DNA of 39,415 nucleotides, taken from the NCBI RefSeq assembly GCF_000336695.1, contig NZ_AOMC01000152.1, positions 80,538-119,952 of the forward strand. Reading direction: 5' to 3'. Position 1 is the first letter of the stretch. Each line of letters begins with the position of its first letter. The notes beneath the pieces were generated by a model. The model had not been told where the DNA came from. It did no database searches and worked only from the letters and a program-made list of their open reading frames with translations. Source of the stretch: Halococcus morrhuae DSM 1307 (lineage in GTDB: Archaea > Halobacteriota > Halobacteria > Halobacteriales > Halococcaceae). Below are positions 38,705 through 39,415 of this stretch, piece after piece. The position numbers were made by a program, and so were the translations under genes.

Positions 38705-39415
38705 CGGGCGCACCGAAATCCGACGGCGGCGTTGCACGACGGCAGAAACAGCCCTTCGGCCTTCCACGGTGGGTCATGGGAGTCATCCCGATCGTGTTGC
38801 TCGTGCTGCTCGTCGGCGGGTTCGTGATGACGACACCGTTGGCCGGGCTTCAAACCGGTGAGCCTCTTCCGGACGTGGGAATCAGCCAGACGTCGCTGCC
38901 GAACGACCACACGATCCGTCTCCAAGTGACGAACAACGCCCCCGAACCGATAACGATCTCACAGGTTCGGATCGACGAGGCCAACTGGGGCTTCTCGATG
39001 AGCGGGGGTGACAACACGCTCGCCCCGCGCGAAAGCGCCACGATCGACATTCCCTACAACTGGATGGAGGGATACGACTACGACGTGGGGCTGATAGCGG
39101 CTGACGGGACGACGTTCCCGGTAACCATCGAAGCGGCCCAACTGACGACCGGGCTGACCGGACAGGTCGTCGGGACGCTCGCGTTCGTCGGGTTCCTGAT
39201 CGGCGTCGTTCCCATCGCGCTCGGAATGTTGTGGTTCCCGTTCATGCAGTCGATGAGCGAGAAGTGGCTCAACGCCGTGCTCGCGTTCTCAGCCGGCGTG
39301 CTCGGCTTCCTCATCTTCGACGCCGGCTTCGACGTGTTCGAAAGCGCCGGGGACGTGCCATCGGTCTTCTCGGGATCGATGATCGCCGTCCTCGGGATCG
39401 CCGGGTCGTGGCTGG
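38701..39415 (+). CDS. ZIP-like metal transporter with extracytoplasmic domain (partial)
   Basis: The first 238 residues of a membrane protein that runs off the window. A first helix (about 25-47, VMGVIPIVLLVLLVGGFVMT) precedes an extracytoplasmic beta domain (50-155, TIRLQVTNNAPEPITISQVR) probably of immunoglobulin type. Helices then begin: GTLAFVGFLIGVVPIALGML and EKWLNAVLAFSAGVLGFLIF, followed by DAGFDVFES, which recall ZIP transporters. The start overlaps the multicopper oxidase stop as ATGA. The family call is from recognition of the fragment and of the pair in haloarchaea; only part of the transport domain is visible. Confidence 0.7.
   Translation, partial: MTGAPKSDGGVARRQKQPFGLPRWVMGVIPIVLLVLLVGGFVMTTPLAGLQTGEPLPDVGISQTSLPNDHTIRLQVTNNAPEPITISQVRIDEANWGFSMSGGDNTLAPRESATIDIPYNWMEGYDYDVGLIAADGTTFPVTIEAAQLTTGLTGQVVGTLAFVGFLIGVVPIALGMLWFPFMQSMSEKWLNAVLAFSAGVLGFLIFDAGFDVFESAGDVPSVFSGSMIAVLGIAGSWL

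Overview
This is a GC-rich chromosomal segment of a haloarchaeon (class Halobacteria). The signs are strongly acidic proteins, very high third-position GC, TATA-like boxes centred about 25-28 nt before many start codons (leaderless transcripts), and marker families: haloarchaeal malate synthase, DUF5810/DUF5809, the HFX_2341/DUF6293 family, archaeal DnaG, XPB-Bax1, siroheme-dependent heme genes and Dph6. A Halococcus-like genus is possible, but the sequence alone cannot settle it. The content is mostly housekeeping. I see no rRNA or tRNA gene, CRISPR array, transposase or integrase.

Layout. 1-1804: glyoxylate bypass on the minus strand (aceA, then aceB, truncated at the window edge). 2074-4364: a small membrane protein and an A-type heme-copper oxidase subunit I, preceded by a 14-codon leaderless mini-ORF that overlaps its start. 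4366-7435: acidic coiled-coil protein, metallo-beta-lactamase-fold protein, HAD phosphatase and pterin dehydratase, all minus. 7618-10804: dnaG facing a GNAT/DUF92 pair. 11143-12701: two convergent cis-prenyltransferase genes, one degenerate and one catalytic. 12826-13217: tandem cold-shock genes. 13293-17000: DUF5778-like gene and the heme block ahbAB - sirC - hemA, with hairpin elements after ahbAB and after hemA. 17323-21625: tRNA-binding-fold protein, CARF-like regulator, enolase-superfamily protein, DUF1405 protein and pdxS.

21655-25026: MFS transporter, a three-helix membrane protein with a 45-codon companion ORF, a radical SAM protein with an atypical cysteine motif, and a 58-residue ORF. 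25171-29647: DUF373 membrane protein, sugar nucleotidyltransferase, small membrane peptide, dph6, zinc-ribbon membrane protein, DUF5810 and DUF5809. 29657-34080: CCC1/VIT1-DUF211 pair, then dnaK and grpE with a DUF2071 gene on the opposite strand between them. 34181-37183: xpb helicase and its nuclease partner bax1; xpb carries a perfect 51-bp tandem duplication. 37385-39415: TAT-exported multicopper oxidase overlapping a ZIP-like transporter that runs off the window.

Best leads are: (i) the cis-prenyltransferase pair, whose catalytic motifs are split between two proteins as in the eukaryotic DHDDS/NgBR heterodimer; (ii) the multicopper oxidase-transporter pair, which recalls Fet3/Ftr1 in layout; (iii) the CARF-like regulator away from any CRISPR locus; (iv) the leaderless mini-ORF before cox1; (v) the membrane protein plus tiny ORF; (vi) the hairpin elements bracketing sirC-hemA.
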